64,000 bases of DNA from Chloroflexota bacterium. GTDB taxonomy: Bacteria; Chloroflexota; Anaerolineae; Anaerolineales; Villigracilaceae. Below, one piece after another: positions 8,997-18,149 of the stretch (positions are counted from its first letter, which is position 1; each line of letters starts with the position of its first letter). Both the position numbers and the translations under genes were made by a program. Under the pieces are notes generated by a model. That model was not told the DNA's origin and ran no database searches. It was given only the letters and a program-made list of their open reading frames with translations. Location: positions 37,113 to 101,112 of the forward strand of contig JACAEM010000004.1 in assembly GCA_013388855.1 (NCBI GenBank). The letters run 5' to 3'.

Positions 8997-11225
8997 CTAC
9001 GGAATGTTCTTCACCAGCCCATGCTCGCGGGCAACGGCCCGCCCCCGTTCGTAATATTCCTCGGCGCGTTTCAGGTCCCCCTGCGCGCGGAAGAGGTTGC
9101 CCAGGTCGCGCCAGCCTTCGGCGATGCCATCCCAGAAATGCAGTTGGGTATCGAGTTCGATATGCCGCTCGAAGCATTGCCGCGCCTGCTCGAACTCCTT
9201 CTGCTCGAGGAAAAGATAACCGAGGAAGATGGAAATCCTTGAGATAAAGAACAGGTCGCCAAAACGCTCGAAGGCGGCGAGACTTTCCTCCAGCAAAGAA
9301 CGCGCCAGGGCTGGTTGCCCCGAATTGCTTTCCAAAATGCCCAGATGAAACGTGCTGAGCGCCGCGCACCACTCATCCCCGCTTTGACGATTGAGTTCGA
9401 GGCTCTGTTCCAACAAAGGACGGGCGGCTTCCTTGTTCTGTCCTATCTCCAACAGTCCCAGCCAATTCAACGCTTCCGCCAATGCGCTCTTTCCCGCCTC
9501 GCCCAGCGCGGCGGATTTGGCGCGGCTCTCCTCCAGCAGGGCGCGCGCGTCGGCGAAGGCGTCCTGCGTCCATTGATAGCGCCCAATGTGATTGAGGACG
9601 CGCGCCATCAGCAGGGGATGGGATTCCGCATCGGGCAGGGCACGGATTCGTTCCAGCCAGGCGCGCGCCTCGCGGTAATGTCCACCAATCTCCCAAGACC
9701 AGCCCAACGCTCCCAGCAGGCGCAAAGCCGTCTCGGTCTGCTGGCTGGAGACCGCCCACTCCAGCGCTGCGTGCAGGTTGTACTGCTCGCCCTGGAGTCG
9801 GTCTGCCCATTCCACCTGAAGCGGACCGCGAATTTCGCGCGCGCCCTGCTCGGCGAGTTGGAGAAAATACTCCAGATGCTTCTGACGCGCCTGCGCTTCT
9901 TGCCCTGAAAGTTGCAGTTGGTTCAAGACGAATTGTTGGATGACCTTCAGCATGGCAAAACGAGGCTCGCTGCGTCCATTGAAGACGCGCCGCAGGAGGT
10001 TCTTATCCGCCAGGGCGTTGACGAGGTCGGCGGCGGGCTGACCCAGCGTTTCGGCGCAGACCGCTTCCGCCGCCTGCGGTGTGAACCCGCCCGAAAACAC
10101 GGAGAGAAGATTCAGCGCAGATTGTTCCGCCGCGGAGAGGGCGTGATAACTCCAGGCAATGGCGTTATTCAATGTTTTCTGACGCGCGGGAACGGCGCGC
10201 ATCCCGTCGGCGGAAAGCACGAAGTCGGCGGTCATCTGTTCCAGCAGGGCTTGAGGCGACATCAGGCGGATGCGCGCCGCCAACAGTTCGATGGCGAGCG
10301 GCAGACCGTCCACTTGGGCGCAGATGGCTGCCACCGCGCCGATGTTTTCGGCGGTCAGGCGGAAGTCGGGGCGGACGGCGCGGGCGCGCTCGGCAAAGAG
10401 GGTCAGCGCCGAAAAGTTTGCCCGCCCCGCTTCGAGTTCAAGCGGCGCGCCCTCCGCAGGGACATCCAGCGCGGGGACGGGATAGAGCCACTCGCCGGGG
10501 ACGCGCAGCGCCTCGCGGCTGGTGACCAGAATCTTCAAACGGGGGCAGGCAGAAAGCAGGTCAGATACGAGCCGCGCGGCTTCCTCGATGAGGTGTTCGC
10601 AGTTGTCGAAGATGAGCAAAATCCGTTTGTCCCCGATGCTGTGGATGAGTTGCTGTTCGATGGGCTGTTTACGCGCGGCGGCGAAATCCAGCGCCTGAAT
10701 GACGGCAGGCTCGATCAGGGCGGGATCGTTCAACGGGGCGAGGGCGACGAAGAAGACGCCATCGGGAAACTCGGAGAGCGCGGCGCGTCCTGCCTCGACG
10801 CTGAGGCGGGTCTTGCCGATGCCGGGCGGTCCCACCAGGCTGACGAGGCGGATGCTTGCGTTTTGCAAGTAGCCCTGCAGTTCGGCGAGTTCTTTCTCGC
10901 GTCCCACCAGCGAAGTGACGGCGGCTGGCAGGTTCGAGCGCGGCGCGGCAGGCTGCCAGGGCGCGGCGGGAGTCGGCGCGGGCGCGTTCCCCAAGCCGCG
11001 GCGGGCGAAACGCAAAAAGGATTCGCGCTCCTCGGGTGCGAGATGAAAAATCTCCGCCAGGCGCACCGCCATTTGCTCGGAGGGACGGCGTTCGCCCGCT
11101 TCTACCTTGCGCAGAGTGATAGTGGAACAATGGACCTGGCGGGCGAGTTGTTCCTGTATCCAGCCCGCGGCTTTGCGCTGACGTTTCAGCCACTCGCCGA
11201 ATGAGATTTCGTTTGCGTTTTCCAT
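8997..11225 (-). CDS. XRE-type HTH / STAND ATPase / TPR transcriptional regulator
   Basis: A 742-residue regulator. Residues 8-65 form an XRE/Cro HTH (FGEWLKRQRKAAGWIQEQLA, then TLRKVEAGERRPS). A linker rich in Ala and Pro follows, then a STAND/NB-ARC-like ATPase with Walker A GPPGIGKT (132-139) and Walker B RILLIFDNCEHL (about residue 207). The C-terminal half is helical TPR-like repeats (LEESLAAFERFGDLFF, ARQCFERHIELD). By family analogy it senses a ligand or partner protein through the TPR region and binds DNA through the HTH. TACAAT lies seven nucleotides before the ATG, suggesting leaderless expression. It is divergent from the two lipoproteins, which are candidate targets. Confidence 0.9.
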   Translation of the reverse strand: MENANEISFGEWLKRQRKAAGWIQEQLARQVHCSTITLRKVEAGERRPSEQMAVRLAEIFHLAPEERESFLRFARRGLGNAPAPTPAAPWQPAAPRSNLPAAVTSLVGREKELAELQGYLQNASIRLVSLVGPPGIGKTRLSVEAGRAALSEFPDGVFFVALAPLNDPALIEPAVIQALDFAAARKQPIEQQLIHSIGDKRILLIFDNCEHLIEEAARLVSDLLSACPRLKILVTSREALRVPGEWLYPVPALDVPAEGAPLELEAGRANFSALTLFAERARAVRPDFRLTAENIGAVAAICAQVDGLPLAIELLAARIRLMSPQALLEQMTADFVLSADGMRAVPARQKTLNNAIAWSYHALSAAEQSALNLLSVFSGGFTPQAAEAVCAETLGQPAADLVNALADKNLLRRVFNGRSEPRFAMLKVIQQFVLNQLQLSGQEAQARQKHLEYFLQLAEQGAREIRGPLQVEWADRLQGEQYNLHAALEWAVSSQQTETALRLLGALGWSWEIGGHYREARAWLERIRALPDAESHPLLMARVLNHIGRYQWTQDAFADARALLEESRAKSAALGEAGKSALAEALNWLGLLEIGQNKEAARPLLEQSLELNRQSGDEWCAALSTFHLGILESNSGQPALARSLLEESLAAFERFGDLFFISRISIFLGYLFLEQKEFEQARQCFERHIELDTQLHFWDGIAEGWRDLGNLFRAQGDLKRAEEYYERGRAVAREHGLVKNIP

Positions 11226-11354
11226 TTTGGAAATTGTATCGTTATTTGTATCTCCCGGCGATACCTGCTTTGCGCGCCTGACGTGTACAGTTGGGATATC
11301 GTGCGGAGAAGGCTGATGCCTCTCCCAATCCAGCTTTTAGAGAAAGAGGAGTCC
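11226..11354. other. Divergent promoter region, regulator / lipoproteins
   Basis: It holds TACAAT (minus strand, 11238-11233) for the regulator. AAAGAGGAG before 11355 is the ribosome-binding site of the lipoprotein gene. No clear operator palindrome was found. Confidence 0.5.
11233..11238 (-). promoter_or_regulatory. -10 box (TACAAT) of a leaderless STAND regulator transcript
   Basis: TACAAT is separated by seven nucleotides from the ATG at 11225. There is no Shine-Dalgarno in the gap. Confidence 0.5.
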
Positions 11355-12554
11355 ATGAGAACCAAAGTTTTATCGTTTGTGCTGGCGCTGGCTTTTGTGT
11401 TGGCGGCGTGCGCCCCAGCCGCGACGCCCACCAGCGCGCCCGCGCCCAAGCCGACCGAGGCACCGGCAACAGCGGCGAACTTCCCCACTGGCAGGTTCAT
11501 CAAAGAAGGCGAAACGGACTACGGTCTGGCTTTCAACGCGGACGGGACGTTCTACGTGTTCCAGGGTGAAAACATTTTCGTCCGTGCCACGTACAAGGTG
11601 GAAGGCAATACCTTCACCGAAACGTCCAACGACGGCGGCTGTGAGACGAACGTCAGTTTCACCTATGCCTTCGACGGAACGCATCTGACCTTCAACTATG
11701 TCGGCAATCCCGATGATGACAAAGACTGCACGGGCCGCCACGCGGATTTCAACGGCGTGACGTATACGCTGGCGGGGGAAGCCGCCGAACCAGCCGCGGC
11801 TGCCCTGCTCGAAATCAAAGTGGACGCGGCAGATTATTCCTACACCGCTCCCGAAACCGTAACGGCGGGCTGGGTGCGCGTCATCCTGACCAACACGGGA
11901 ACGGAGCCGCATCACGTCCAGTTCCTGCGCCTGAATGACGGTGTGACGGTTCAGCAATTCGAAGAGGCATTGAAGCAAGGCGAAGGTCCCGCGCTGGCGC
12001 TGGTGAAACAGGTCGGCGGTGTGGGCGCGGTGCATCCCAGCGGGACGGCAAGCGCGGTCATCAACCTGACTGCGGGCGAATACGTCATACTGTGCTTCAT
12101 CCCCTCGCCGAGCGATGGGGTGGGGCATCACGCCAAGGGGATGATCAAGCCGCTGACAGTGGAAGCAGGCGCAGGGGCCGCGAGTGAGCCGCAGGCGGAT
12201 TTGAGCGTCAACTTGAAAGACTTTACCTTCGACATGCCCGCTTCCCTCCCCGCTGGCAAGACCATCATCCAAATTACCAACGAGGGTCCTGAGCCGCACG
12301 AGTTCAACATCCTGAGACTGGAAGGGAGCAAGACTGTTGCGGACGTGCTGGCCTTCCTGAGCGGCGAGGCTGGCGGACCGCCTCCCTTTGCCCCTGTGGG
12401 CGGCATGAATGGCTTGGATGTCGGCTTATCGGGGTATGCGGAATTGGACTTGACGCCAGGTAATTATTTGGCAATCTGCAATATTCCCAGTCCGAAAGGT
12501 AACGGCGCTCCGCATTTTATGCTTGGAATGGTTAAAGAGTTCACAGTCAAATGA
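11355..12554 (+). CDS. Lipoprotein: META/lipocalin-like domain plus two cupredoxin-like domains
   Basis: Starting at MRTKVLSF (AAAGAGGAG upstream), the protein has 399 residues. A lipoprotein signal ends in LAAC (Cys about residue 18), followed by a Thr/Pro/Ala linker. A beta-rich domain of about 100 residues begins FPTGRFIKEGETDYGL and contains NDGGC and a second Cys. Then come two tandem cupredoxin-like domains: the first with PHHVQFLRL and CFIPSP...GHHAKGM, the second with PHEFNILRL and CNIPSP...PHFMLGM. The His/Cys/Met spacing resembles type-1 copper sites, so copper binding is possible but unproven. The first domain is repeated alone in the next gene. Confidence 0.8.
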   Translation: MRTKVLSFVLALAFVLAACAPAATPTSAPAPKPTEAPATAANFPTGRFIKEGETDYGLAFNADGTFYVFQGENIFVRATYKVEGNTFTETSNDGGCETNVSFTYAFDGTHLTFNYVGNPDDDKDCTGRHADFNGVTYTLAGEAAEPAAAALLEIKVDAADYSYTAPETVTAGWVRVILTNTGTEPHHVQFLRLNDGVTVQQFEEALKQGEGPALALVKQVGGVGAVHPSGTASAVINLTAGEYVILCFIPSPSDGVGHHAKGMIKPLTVEAGAGAASEPQADLSVNLKDFTFDMPASLPAGKTIIQITNEGPEPHEFNILRLEGSKTVADVLAFLSGEAGGPPPFAPVGGMNGLDVGLSGYAELDLTPGNYLAICNIPSPKGNGAPHFMLGMVKEFTVK

Positions 12555-12595
12555 GATGTTTGCAACTACCGATATCAACCAGAAAGAAGATAAAA

Positions 12596-12985
12596 ATGAA
12601 CAAGAACAATTTGATGGTGGTTTTGGCAGGATTGATTCTGGCTTCTCTCGTCCTTTCTGCATGTGGGTCGACGGAAAAAAACGGCTTTCCGACCGGGAAG
12701 TTCATCAAAGCTGGCGAAACGGATTATGGGCTGAAGTTCAATGACGATGGGACCTTCTCTGTGTTTCAAGGTGAGACAACCTATGTCACTGGAACTTACA
12801 AAGCCGATGACAAGATATTCACCGAAACATCCAATGATGGCGGTTGCGACTCGAACGTCAGTTTCAATTACACGTTTGACGGCTCGAAACTGACCTTCAG
12901 GTACGTCGGCGACGCCACAAAGGATGCCACCTGCTCCGGTCGTTATGCGGACTTCAACAATGTGACCTATACGCTCTCGAAGTAG
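12596..12985 (+). CDS. Small lipoprotein, stand-alone paralogue of the preceding N-terminal domain
   Basis: 129 residues from MNKNNLMVVL. The signal ends LVLSAC (Cys about residue 24). The mature part begins FPTGKFIKAGETDYGLKFND and aligns along its whole length with the first domain of the preceding lipoprotein, including the NDGGC and CSGRYADFN cysteine regions. The gene is 41 nt downstream and probably co-transcribed. No enzymatic motif is visible; the fold is probably an all-beta barrel or META-like domain. Confidence 0.75.
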   Translation: MNKNNLMVVLAGLILASLVLSACGSTEKNGFPTGKFIKAGETDYGLKFNDDGTFSVFQGETTYVTGTYKADDKIFTETSNDGGCDSNVSFNYTFDGSKLTFRYVGDATKDATCSGRYADFNNVTYTLSK

Positions 12986-13000
12986 CGGGTACCCCCAGCC

Positions 13001-13036
13001 AACAACCTCGCGGCATCATGATGCCGCGAGGTTGTT
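13001..13036. terminator. Perfect 36-bp palindromic bidirectional terminator
   Basis: AACAACCTCGCGGCATCA is followed directly by its exact reverse complement. T-rich sequence on both sides suits the convergent genes ending at 12985 and 13036. Confidence 0.85.
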
Positions 13037-13596
13037 TATTTGAAAACCCCGCGCTTTTGCAATGTCTCCAAATATACCGCCTGTTTCTTTCCAATTAATT
13101 TATTCAAGCGCGGAGCCTCGAAGATGAGTTGTTTGATCTTCCGCAACGGATAGACCAGGCATTCATGACTGTCTTTCAAATCTTCATACACGACCAGGCA
13201 GACCCATGTTTCGGGCATATCCAGGATAGGATCGCGGCGTTGGGGTGAGTCTTGGAAGGTCCAGGAGAGACCGTAACGGTTGGCGGCAGAGCGGCGCTGG
13301 GTTTTGACCGCCACTTCCAACCCGTTGACCTTGAGATCCGCCTCCCACGACTTCTTTTTGCCTGTGTACACGGTATAGTCCGGCCCCTCCACCTTTACGT
13401 TTCGCGTTTCGAAGACCATCCGCACCGCTTCCTCTCCCAACTTACTGACGAAGTGATCATCGCGGATTTTTTGCCTGACATTCTGATTGCTGTCTCGATA
13501 GTTGACAGTACTGGTCACCGCATCAGCAAAAATTGCGGCGCGTTTCATGGATTCGGGTGGAAGATGAATAACCTGCGGAGTTCTAAAAGTTGCCAT
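13036..13596 (-). CDS. Unknown protein, possible restriction-endonuclease-like fold
   Basis: 186 residues, soluble, no signal peptide. Visible features are KLGEEAVRMVFE, then KKSWEADLKVNGLEVAVKTQ, with an acidic residue, a beta hairpin and a conserved-looking Lys as in PD-(D/E)XK nucleases; the usual E-x-K is not exact. A WVCLVVYEDLKD segment could be the next core strand. GGAAAA before the ATG supports the start. No methyltransferase partner lies nearby, so a restriction-modification role is not supported. Function unassigned. Confidence 0.6.
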   Translation of the reverse strand: MATFRTPQVIHLPPESMKRAAIFADAVTSTVNYRDSNQNVRQKIRDDHFVSKLGEEAVRMVFETRNVKVEGPDYTVYTGKKKSWEADLKVNGLEVAVKTQRRSAANRYGLSWTFQDSPQRRDPILDMPETWVCLVVYEDLKDSHECLVYPLRKIKQLIFEAPRLNKLIGKKQAVYLETLQKRGVFK

Positions 13597-13619
13597 TCCG
13601 TTTTTTCCGGGAGGAGGAA

Positions 13620-15614
13620 TCAGGGGATTTGATAGATCGAATAGACGTTATCGGGGGTTCGGCTGATCAATTCCAATTGTTGCAGAGTTTCGTGAAGCGC
13701 ATTTTGCCTGGCGGCTGTCATTCGGTCGGGACGGGTCTCAATGAGGAAATTCAAACCTGTTTCATAGACGAGGACATGAGTATACCCCTGTGATTTCCAA
13801 TATGCGATGGCCGCCTCGGGCGTTTGATAACGATACAAGTCGTGGACAAAATTGGAGACAATGGCATCGGGCTGGACCGAACGCGGCAGGTCGTAGGAGC
13901 GCGGCTCGAACAGGCTGTAAACATGCGCGTCTACAGGCAAAGCGGACATATCCTCGATAAGCGCGGAATAGGATGGGGCGATCCGCGCGATATATTGCCC
14001 GCGGGTTTGCGCGCCAAACGCCACTGCCAGCGGATTCCGTTTCAGGACGAATACCCCGTTTTCGAAAACGGTCAGCGCGAGGATGACGGCGATCATGGCG
14101 TTGACGAGAAAACTGATCCGCAACTTGGATGTGTTTAGCGTGTCGAGCGAGTCCCAGCCGAGCGCGGTGGGGATGGCAAACGCCATCAGCGCGGGGAGGA
14201 GCAGGCGTGCCTGCCACAGCGCGGAGGAATTGATCACGCCCAGCGTCCATGCGGAAAAGCTCAAGGCGGCGAAGAGGCTAATCGAAAGCAGAGACAGGCT
14301 TTGAGCGGAGTCTCGAGCCGTGCGTGAGAGGAGGATCCACACTGCGAGCGGAGCGAGAATCAGGAAAAGCGGACCGAGCCGTCCATCGAAGAAGGTCACA
14401 TCCCGATGTCCGAGAATGACGTTCAGCGGAAGCATGAAAACTTGCAGGGCGTTCCATCCGATGCCGGTGCCTGCGTCGGCGTACCAGTTGCTGAGAAAAT
14501 CATCCCAGTAGCGTCCGCCGAAAACGAAGGGGTAAAAGGGATTGTCCATTACGATGGCGTTGCGTGCGTACCACGGGATGGCGATGAGTAATGCAATGAG
14601 GCTGAATTGCACGGCTTGTTTGAACGCGGACTTGAATGGACGATGGAACAACAAGAGAAGCCCGCATGTCGACGGGACGACGAACGATGTGTATTTGACG
14701 CCCATTGCCAGCCCGGCGAAGATGCCCGTAACGATGAGTAATGGTGGAGAAGCGCCTAGGCGGTAGGATGTGAGCGTGTAGAGCGCGGCGACGGCGTAAA
14801 AGACAAGCGCCATGTCGGCATATGCCCAGGAGGCAAGCATGGTCAACGAAGGGATACTGACAAGCAGTAGCAGAACCTTGCGACCGATGGCAGCGTTCCA
14901 AACCTTGGCGCTCCAATGCCAGAGCAGGAGCGCAGAGAGCGTGCCCCATGCCAGATGGATGATCTGTGCGGCGCGTTCGCTCTGCATGGCAAGCGCCCAG
15001 AGATAGACATTTTCGGTGAGGTTGGGGAACCAGAAAGGAACATTGTCCAATGCGCGGATTCCGCCATCTCGCAGGATCGCGGCGGGTTGGGCGAGGTGAT
15101 AGAGTAGGGCGTCGAAGGCTTCGAATGGCGGGACAAGCGTGAGCAGGAACGAGAAAGCGGCGGTCAGGACAATTGCCAATTGTGTGAGGAGTCCATACTG
15201 GCTGAAGGCAAGATGGAGGTTCATACGCAGGACGTTCAGATCGTTGCGGAGTCTCTTTGCATCGCTGGCGAGCAGGAAAAAGATGGTGAGTCCCGTTTGC
15301 AGGGTGGACAGGAACGGCGCATTGGCAAGTTGAAGCGCCGATACTCCCAAGCCAAGCAAACCGAGTATTCCCAGACCAATCCCCATGCCGAACAGAAGTC
15401 GCTCTGCTGCATCACGCGTCACACCCAGGGCATGGAGAATTCTCGTACCGATACCGTAAGAGTTGAAGAGGAGCAACGTAGCGACAAACAGTGTCCAGAT
15501 GGTGTCGAGCAGTCCGGTCAACGCGCTCAGGTCTGGTTTTTGGACAACATAATAGGTGATGAGGACTATACCTGCCCAGAGAGATACGAAGATGCCTGTA
15601 AACCCACGTTTCAA
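13620..15614 (-). CDS. Polytopic GT-C-like membrane protein
   Basis: 664 residues with about twelve hydrophobic segments and a soluble C-terminal region of about 130 residues. The plan (FEAFDALLYHLAQPAAIL in an extracytoplasmic loop, AGLAMGVKYTSF near the middle) resembles GT-C glycosyltransferases of the ArnT/PMT class, which move sugars from polyprenyl-phosphate carriers to extracytoplasmic acceptors. The acidic residues of the first loop are present, but the acceptor is unknown. It begins immediately after the stop of the CoA-transferase subunit B gene and is the last gene of that operon. The partnership looks positional rather than functional. Confidence 0.7.
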   Translation of the reverse strand: MKRGFTGIFVSLWAGIVLITYYVVQKPDLSALTGLLDTIWTLFVATLLLFNSYGIGTRILHALGVTRDAAERLLFGMGIGLGILGLLGLGVSALQLANAPFLSTLQTGLTIFFLLASDAKRLRNDLNVLRMNLHLAFSQYGLLTQLAIVLTAAFSFLLTLVPPFEAFDALLYHLAQPAAILRDGGIRALDNVPFWFPNLTENVYLWALAMQSERAAQIIHLAWGTLSALLLWHWSAKVWNAAIGRKVLLLLVSIPSLTMLASWAYADMALVFYAVAALYTLTSYRLGASPPLLIVTGIFAGLAMGVKYTSFVVPSTCGLLLLFHRPFKSAFKQAVQFSLIALLIAIPWYARNAIVMDNPFYPFVFGGRYWDDFLSNWYADAGTGIGWNALQVFMLPLNVILGHRDVTFFDGRLGPLFLILAPLAVWILLSRTARDSAQSLSLLSISLFAALSFSAWTLGVINSSALWQARLLLPALMAFAIPTALGWDSLDTLNTSKLRISFLVNAMIAVILALTVFENGVFVLKRNPLAVAFGAQTRGQYIARIAPSYSALIEDMSALPVDAHVYSLFEPRSYDLPRSVQPDAIVSNFVHDLYRYQTPEAAIAYWKSQGYTHVLVYETGLNFLIETRPDRMTAARQNALHETLQQLELISRTPDNVYSIYQIP

Positions 15615-16391
15615 TTATCCTCCGCTTTTGAGGTAGATTCCTGTAGGGTCGAGTTCCTCGCGTAAAATGTGCAATTCGTTCTCGGTGACAAGTTCGGTAA
15701 CCTTTAATTCGGCGACGACCTTTAGGTCCCAGCCGGTGTTGGCTTTCGCTTCTTCGACCGTCTTGCCGGGATGCAATGCAGTGAGGGTCATTTCGCCCGT
15801 CGCATCCGGCTCCATGATGCCGATGTCGGTGACGACCGCCAGCATCCCGCCGCCGCGCAGTCCCGCCTTTTCGCGGTCGCCTTTGCCGCCGATGAAACCA
15901 GCCGAGGTCATGAATTCCACTTTTTCGGGGAAGCGGCGCTTTTGGTGCGGAGTCATGATGTAACAGCGGTTCGCCCACGCCGCAATCTCCTGTGAGCCGC
16001 CGGAGCCGGGCAGCCGTACTTTGGGGTGATCGTACCCGCCGATCACCGTGGCATTGATGTTGCCATATTTATCGATTTGCGCGCCGCCCATGAAGCCCAC
16101 GTCCACATTACCGCGCTGGAGGTAGTTGGCGAAGATGTCGTACATGCTCACCACCGAAAGCGCACCGCTTACAAGGGTGGGGTCACCGATGGAGAGCGGC
16201 AGGCGGGCAGGCTCCGCGCCGATGACACCGGCTTCGTAAATCATCACCAGATTCGGCGCGTGAGTCCGCTTGGCGAGGTTGCATGCCAGGTTGGGTTGTC
16301 CCACGCCGACGAAGACCACATCGCCATCGCGCAGTAAGCGTGCGGCGTTGATGATCATGAGCTCGGCGGATGAATATTTGATTTCGTTCAT
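15615..16391 (-). CDS. Family I CoA-transferase, subunit B (GctB-like)
   Basis: 258 residues. VGVGQPNLACNLAKRTHAPN is followed by YEAGVIGAEP, whose Glu53 aligns with the catalytic Glu54 recalled for glutaconate CoA-transferase B. FMGGAQIDKYGNINAT, LPGSGGSQEIA and HQKRRF are further family motifs. The enzyme would exchange CoA between carboxylates, forming a glutamyl-CoA intermediate. The closely related IpdB proteins of steroid-ring degradation hydrolyse instead, so the reaction is not certain. It overlaps the upstream hydrolase gene by four nucleotides; subunit A lies beyond that gene. Confidence 0.88.
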   Translation of the reverse strand: MNEIKYSSAELMIINAARLLRDGDVVFVGVGQPNLACNLAKRTHAPNLVMIYEAGVIGAEPARLPLSIGDPTLVSGALSVVSMYDIFANYLQRGNVDVGFMGGAQIDKYGNINATVIGGYDHPKVRLPGSGGSQEIAAWANRCYIMTPHQKRRFPEKVEFMTSAGFIGGKGDREKAGLRGGGMLAVVTDIGIMEPDATGEMTLTALHPGKTVEEAKANTGWDLKVVAELKVTELVTENELHILREELDPTGIYLKSGG

Positions 16392-17227
16392 AGAACCTCT
16401 TTTAGAAATGACTGCATGATTTCAAACACTTCCTGCGGACGCTCCAACGGCAGGATGTGTGTTGACTTTTCGAGCGCTTCGACCCGCACTTTGGGCTGTT
16501 TCCGTTTCACGAGCTTTGCCGCGTCTTCGAGGAATGTATCTGTTTCCGCGCCGCGGATGAACAGGGTCGGTATTTCGAGCTTGGACAGGTCTCGCCAAAT
16601 GTCAAAGTCGTGCATGCTTGTGCGATAAATCTGCGCTTCCCAATCAGGAGAATACACAAGCTCATAACCGCCATTCGCTTTGGGCTTGGTCATGCCTGCG
16701 ATGAAAATCCGCAAGTTTTCATCGCTCATGTAGCGAAACACGTCACGGGTGCGATATCCACGATAGACGGTACCCAGGTCGTCGAAGACGCGGCGTCGTT
16801 TTTTCGCGCCACGAATCAACGGGTGGAGTCGTTCTCCCAACCCCAGCAGACGGACAGTGTGCCAGCGCAACATAAATCCGGGCACGAACAGGACCGGGTC
16901 GATCAACACCAATGCACGGAATTTGCCCGGGTCGCGCAACGCCGCTCGCAAAGTGACGATCGCGCCAATGGAATGTCCAACACCGATAACGGGAGCAACT
17001 GCATGGTCAGAAAGGAAGCGAAGCAAATCCTCCGAAAGCGGATGCCAGGTGTGGATGTCCTCCGGTTTCGATCCTTTCCACAACGGACGCAGATACATCC
17101 CAAAGACATGATATTGTGTTTTTAAAAGTGCGAACAGTGGTTTATAGCAACCGGGCGGGTAGCCATTGGCATGTAGGAAGTGCAAAGGCATTTCATCGCC
17201 GCCGAGATCGAAATGGGGAATATCCAT
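16388..17227 (-). CDS. Alpha/beta hydrolase
   Basis: 279 residues. The nucleophile elbow is GVGHSIGAI (Ser about residue 86). LHFLHANGYP lies at the oxyanion region, an Asp lies near LFIRGAETDTF, and the catalytic His is in KSTHILPLERP near the C-terminus. No signal peptide, so cytoplasmic. It sits between the two CoA-transferase subunits, overlapping subunit B, with GGAG upstream of its start. The context suggests a thioesterase, a C-C bond hydrolase or an ester-releasing step that feeds an acid to the CoA-transferase; that is inference. Confidence 0.85.
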   Translation of the reverse strand: MDIPHFDLGGDEMPLHFLHANGYPPGCYKPLFALLKTQYHVFGMYLRPLWKGSKPEDIHTWHPLSEDLLRFLSDHAVAPVIGVGHSIGAIVTLRAALRDPGKFRALVLIDPVLFVPGFMLRWHTVRLLGLGERLHPLIRGAKKRRRVFDDLGTVYRGYRTRDVFRYMSDENLRIFIAGMTKPKANGGYELVYSPDWEAQIYRTSMHDFDIWRDLSKLEIPTLFIRGAETDTFLEDAAKLVKRKQPKVRVEALEKSTHILPLERPQEVFEIMQSFLKEVL

Positions 17228-17244
17228 TACCTGCTGCTTATCTC

Positions 17245-18147
17245 CTAATATTTTCCATAATTGATAGGCTGGCTCATCTGCTCTGGAATTTCGAGTCGCT
17301 TGTGAGTCTCTGCTCCCAATTTTTGCCAGTACTCATCGCGGTCTTTCACGCCAAGGACCCATTCATCGAGATATTGCTTGACGGTTTCAGTAGACTCACT
17401 GATCTTATCCCAGGCAAGGTAAAACTCGTTGTCGCGATCGTAATATCCCTGCGCATAACTCGGATGACAGGCAAACGGCACATGACACACCGCGCTGACG
17501 ACAATGCCGGGAATCATCGTGCGGTTCGGGTCGGAGCGGATGACAGATTCGTCCACAATTTCTTCGGCGGTGAGAATAACCTTTTTCGCGGCGAAGGCAG
17601 CTTCCTTTTGCTCGCCGATGATGCCCCACAGATGCGCGTTGCCATTCGCGTCTGCGCGTTGTACATGGACGATGGCAACGTCCGGGTTGAGAGCAGGGAC
17701 GGCAATTACATCCTTGCCGCCGAACGGGTCGGGGATGCGCTTGATGTTGGAGTTGGCTTTTTCCAGATCGGTCGCGCCAGTCTGGTTCATCGGGAGGAAC
17801 GGCAGGCCCGAAGCGCCTGCCTGCAAGCGCGTGATCATACCGAAGTGGGAATATTCCTCCCATTCGAGTTTGCCCTGCTCGATGGCCGATCGAACGATGC
17901 GCAACGATCCGACGCCGGGGTTGCCCATGTAGGAAAAGATGACTTTCTTTGCACATCCCGCCGCGACCATCTGGTCGTAGATCAGGTCGGGGGTGGCGCG
18001 GGCGAGGGTGAGGTTCTTCTTTCCCTGGCGGATGATTTCATGTCCCGCCGCAAAGGGGATGAGGTGTGTAAACCCCGCCGCGTAGACGGTGTCGCCATCC
18101 TGCACATATTTCGCGATGGCTTCTGTGAGTGAAACGACTTTGCTCAT
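17245..18147 (-). CDS. Family I CoA-transferase, subunit A (GctA/IpdA-like)
   Basis: 300 residues. YVQDGDTVYAAGFTHLIPFA near the N-terminus, NPGVGSLRIVRSAIEQG, and CHPSYAQGYYDRDNEFY near residue 235 are typical of subunit A in the glutaconate CoA-transferase/IpdA group. It should form a heterotetramer with the subunit B encoded after the intervening hydrolase gene. The substrate cannot be named from sequence; candidates include beta-keto acids and ring-cleavage dicarboxylates. Confidence 0.88.
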   Translation of the reverse strand: MSKVVSLTEAIAKYVQDGDTVYAAGFTHLIPFAAGHEIIRQGKKNLTLARATPDLIYDQMVAAGCAKKVIFSYMGNPGVGSLRIVRSAIEQGKLEWEEYSHFGMITRLQAGASGLPFLPMNQTGATDLEKANSNIKRIPDPFGGKDVIAVPALNPDVAIVHVQRADANGNAHLWGIIGEQKEAAFAAKKVILTAEEIVDESVIRSDPNRTMIPGIVVSAVCHVPFACHPSYAQGYYDRDNEFYLAWDKISESTETVKQYLDEWVLGVKDRDEYWQKLGAETHKRLEIPEQMSQPINYGKY

Positions 18148-18149
18148 GC

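Noticed and set aside
9912..11204. Long + strand reading frame (about 430 codons)
   Set aside because: Antisense to the STAND regulator; composed of low-complexity Arg/Gly/Gln and no recognisable domain.
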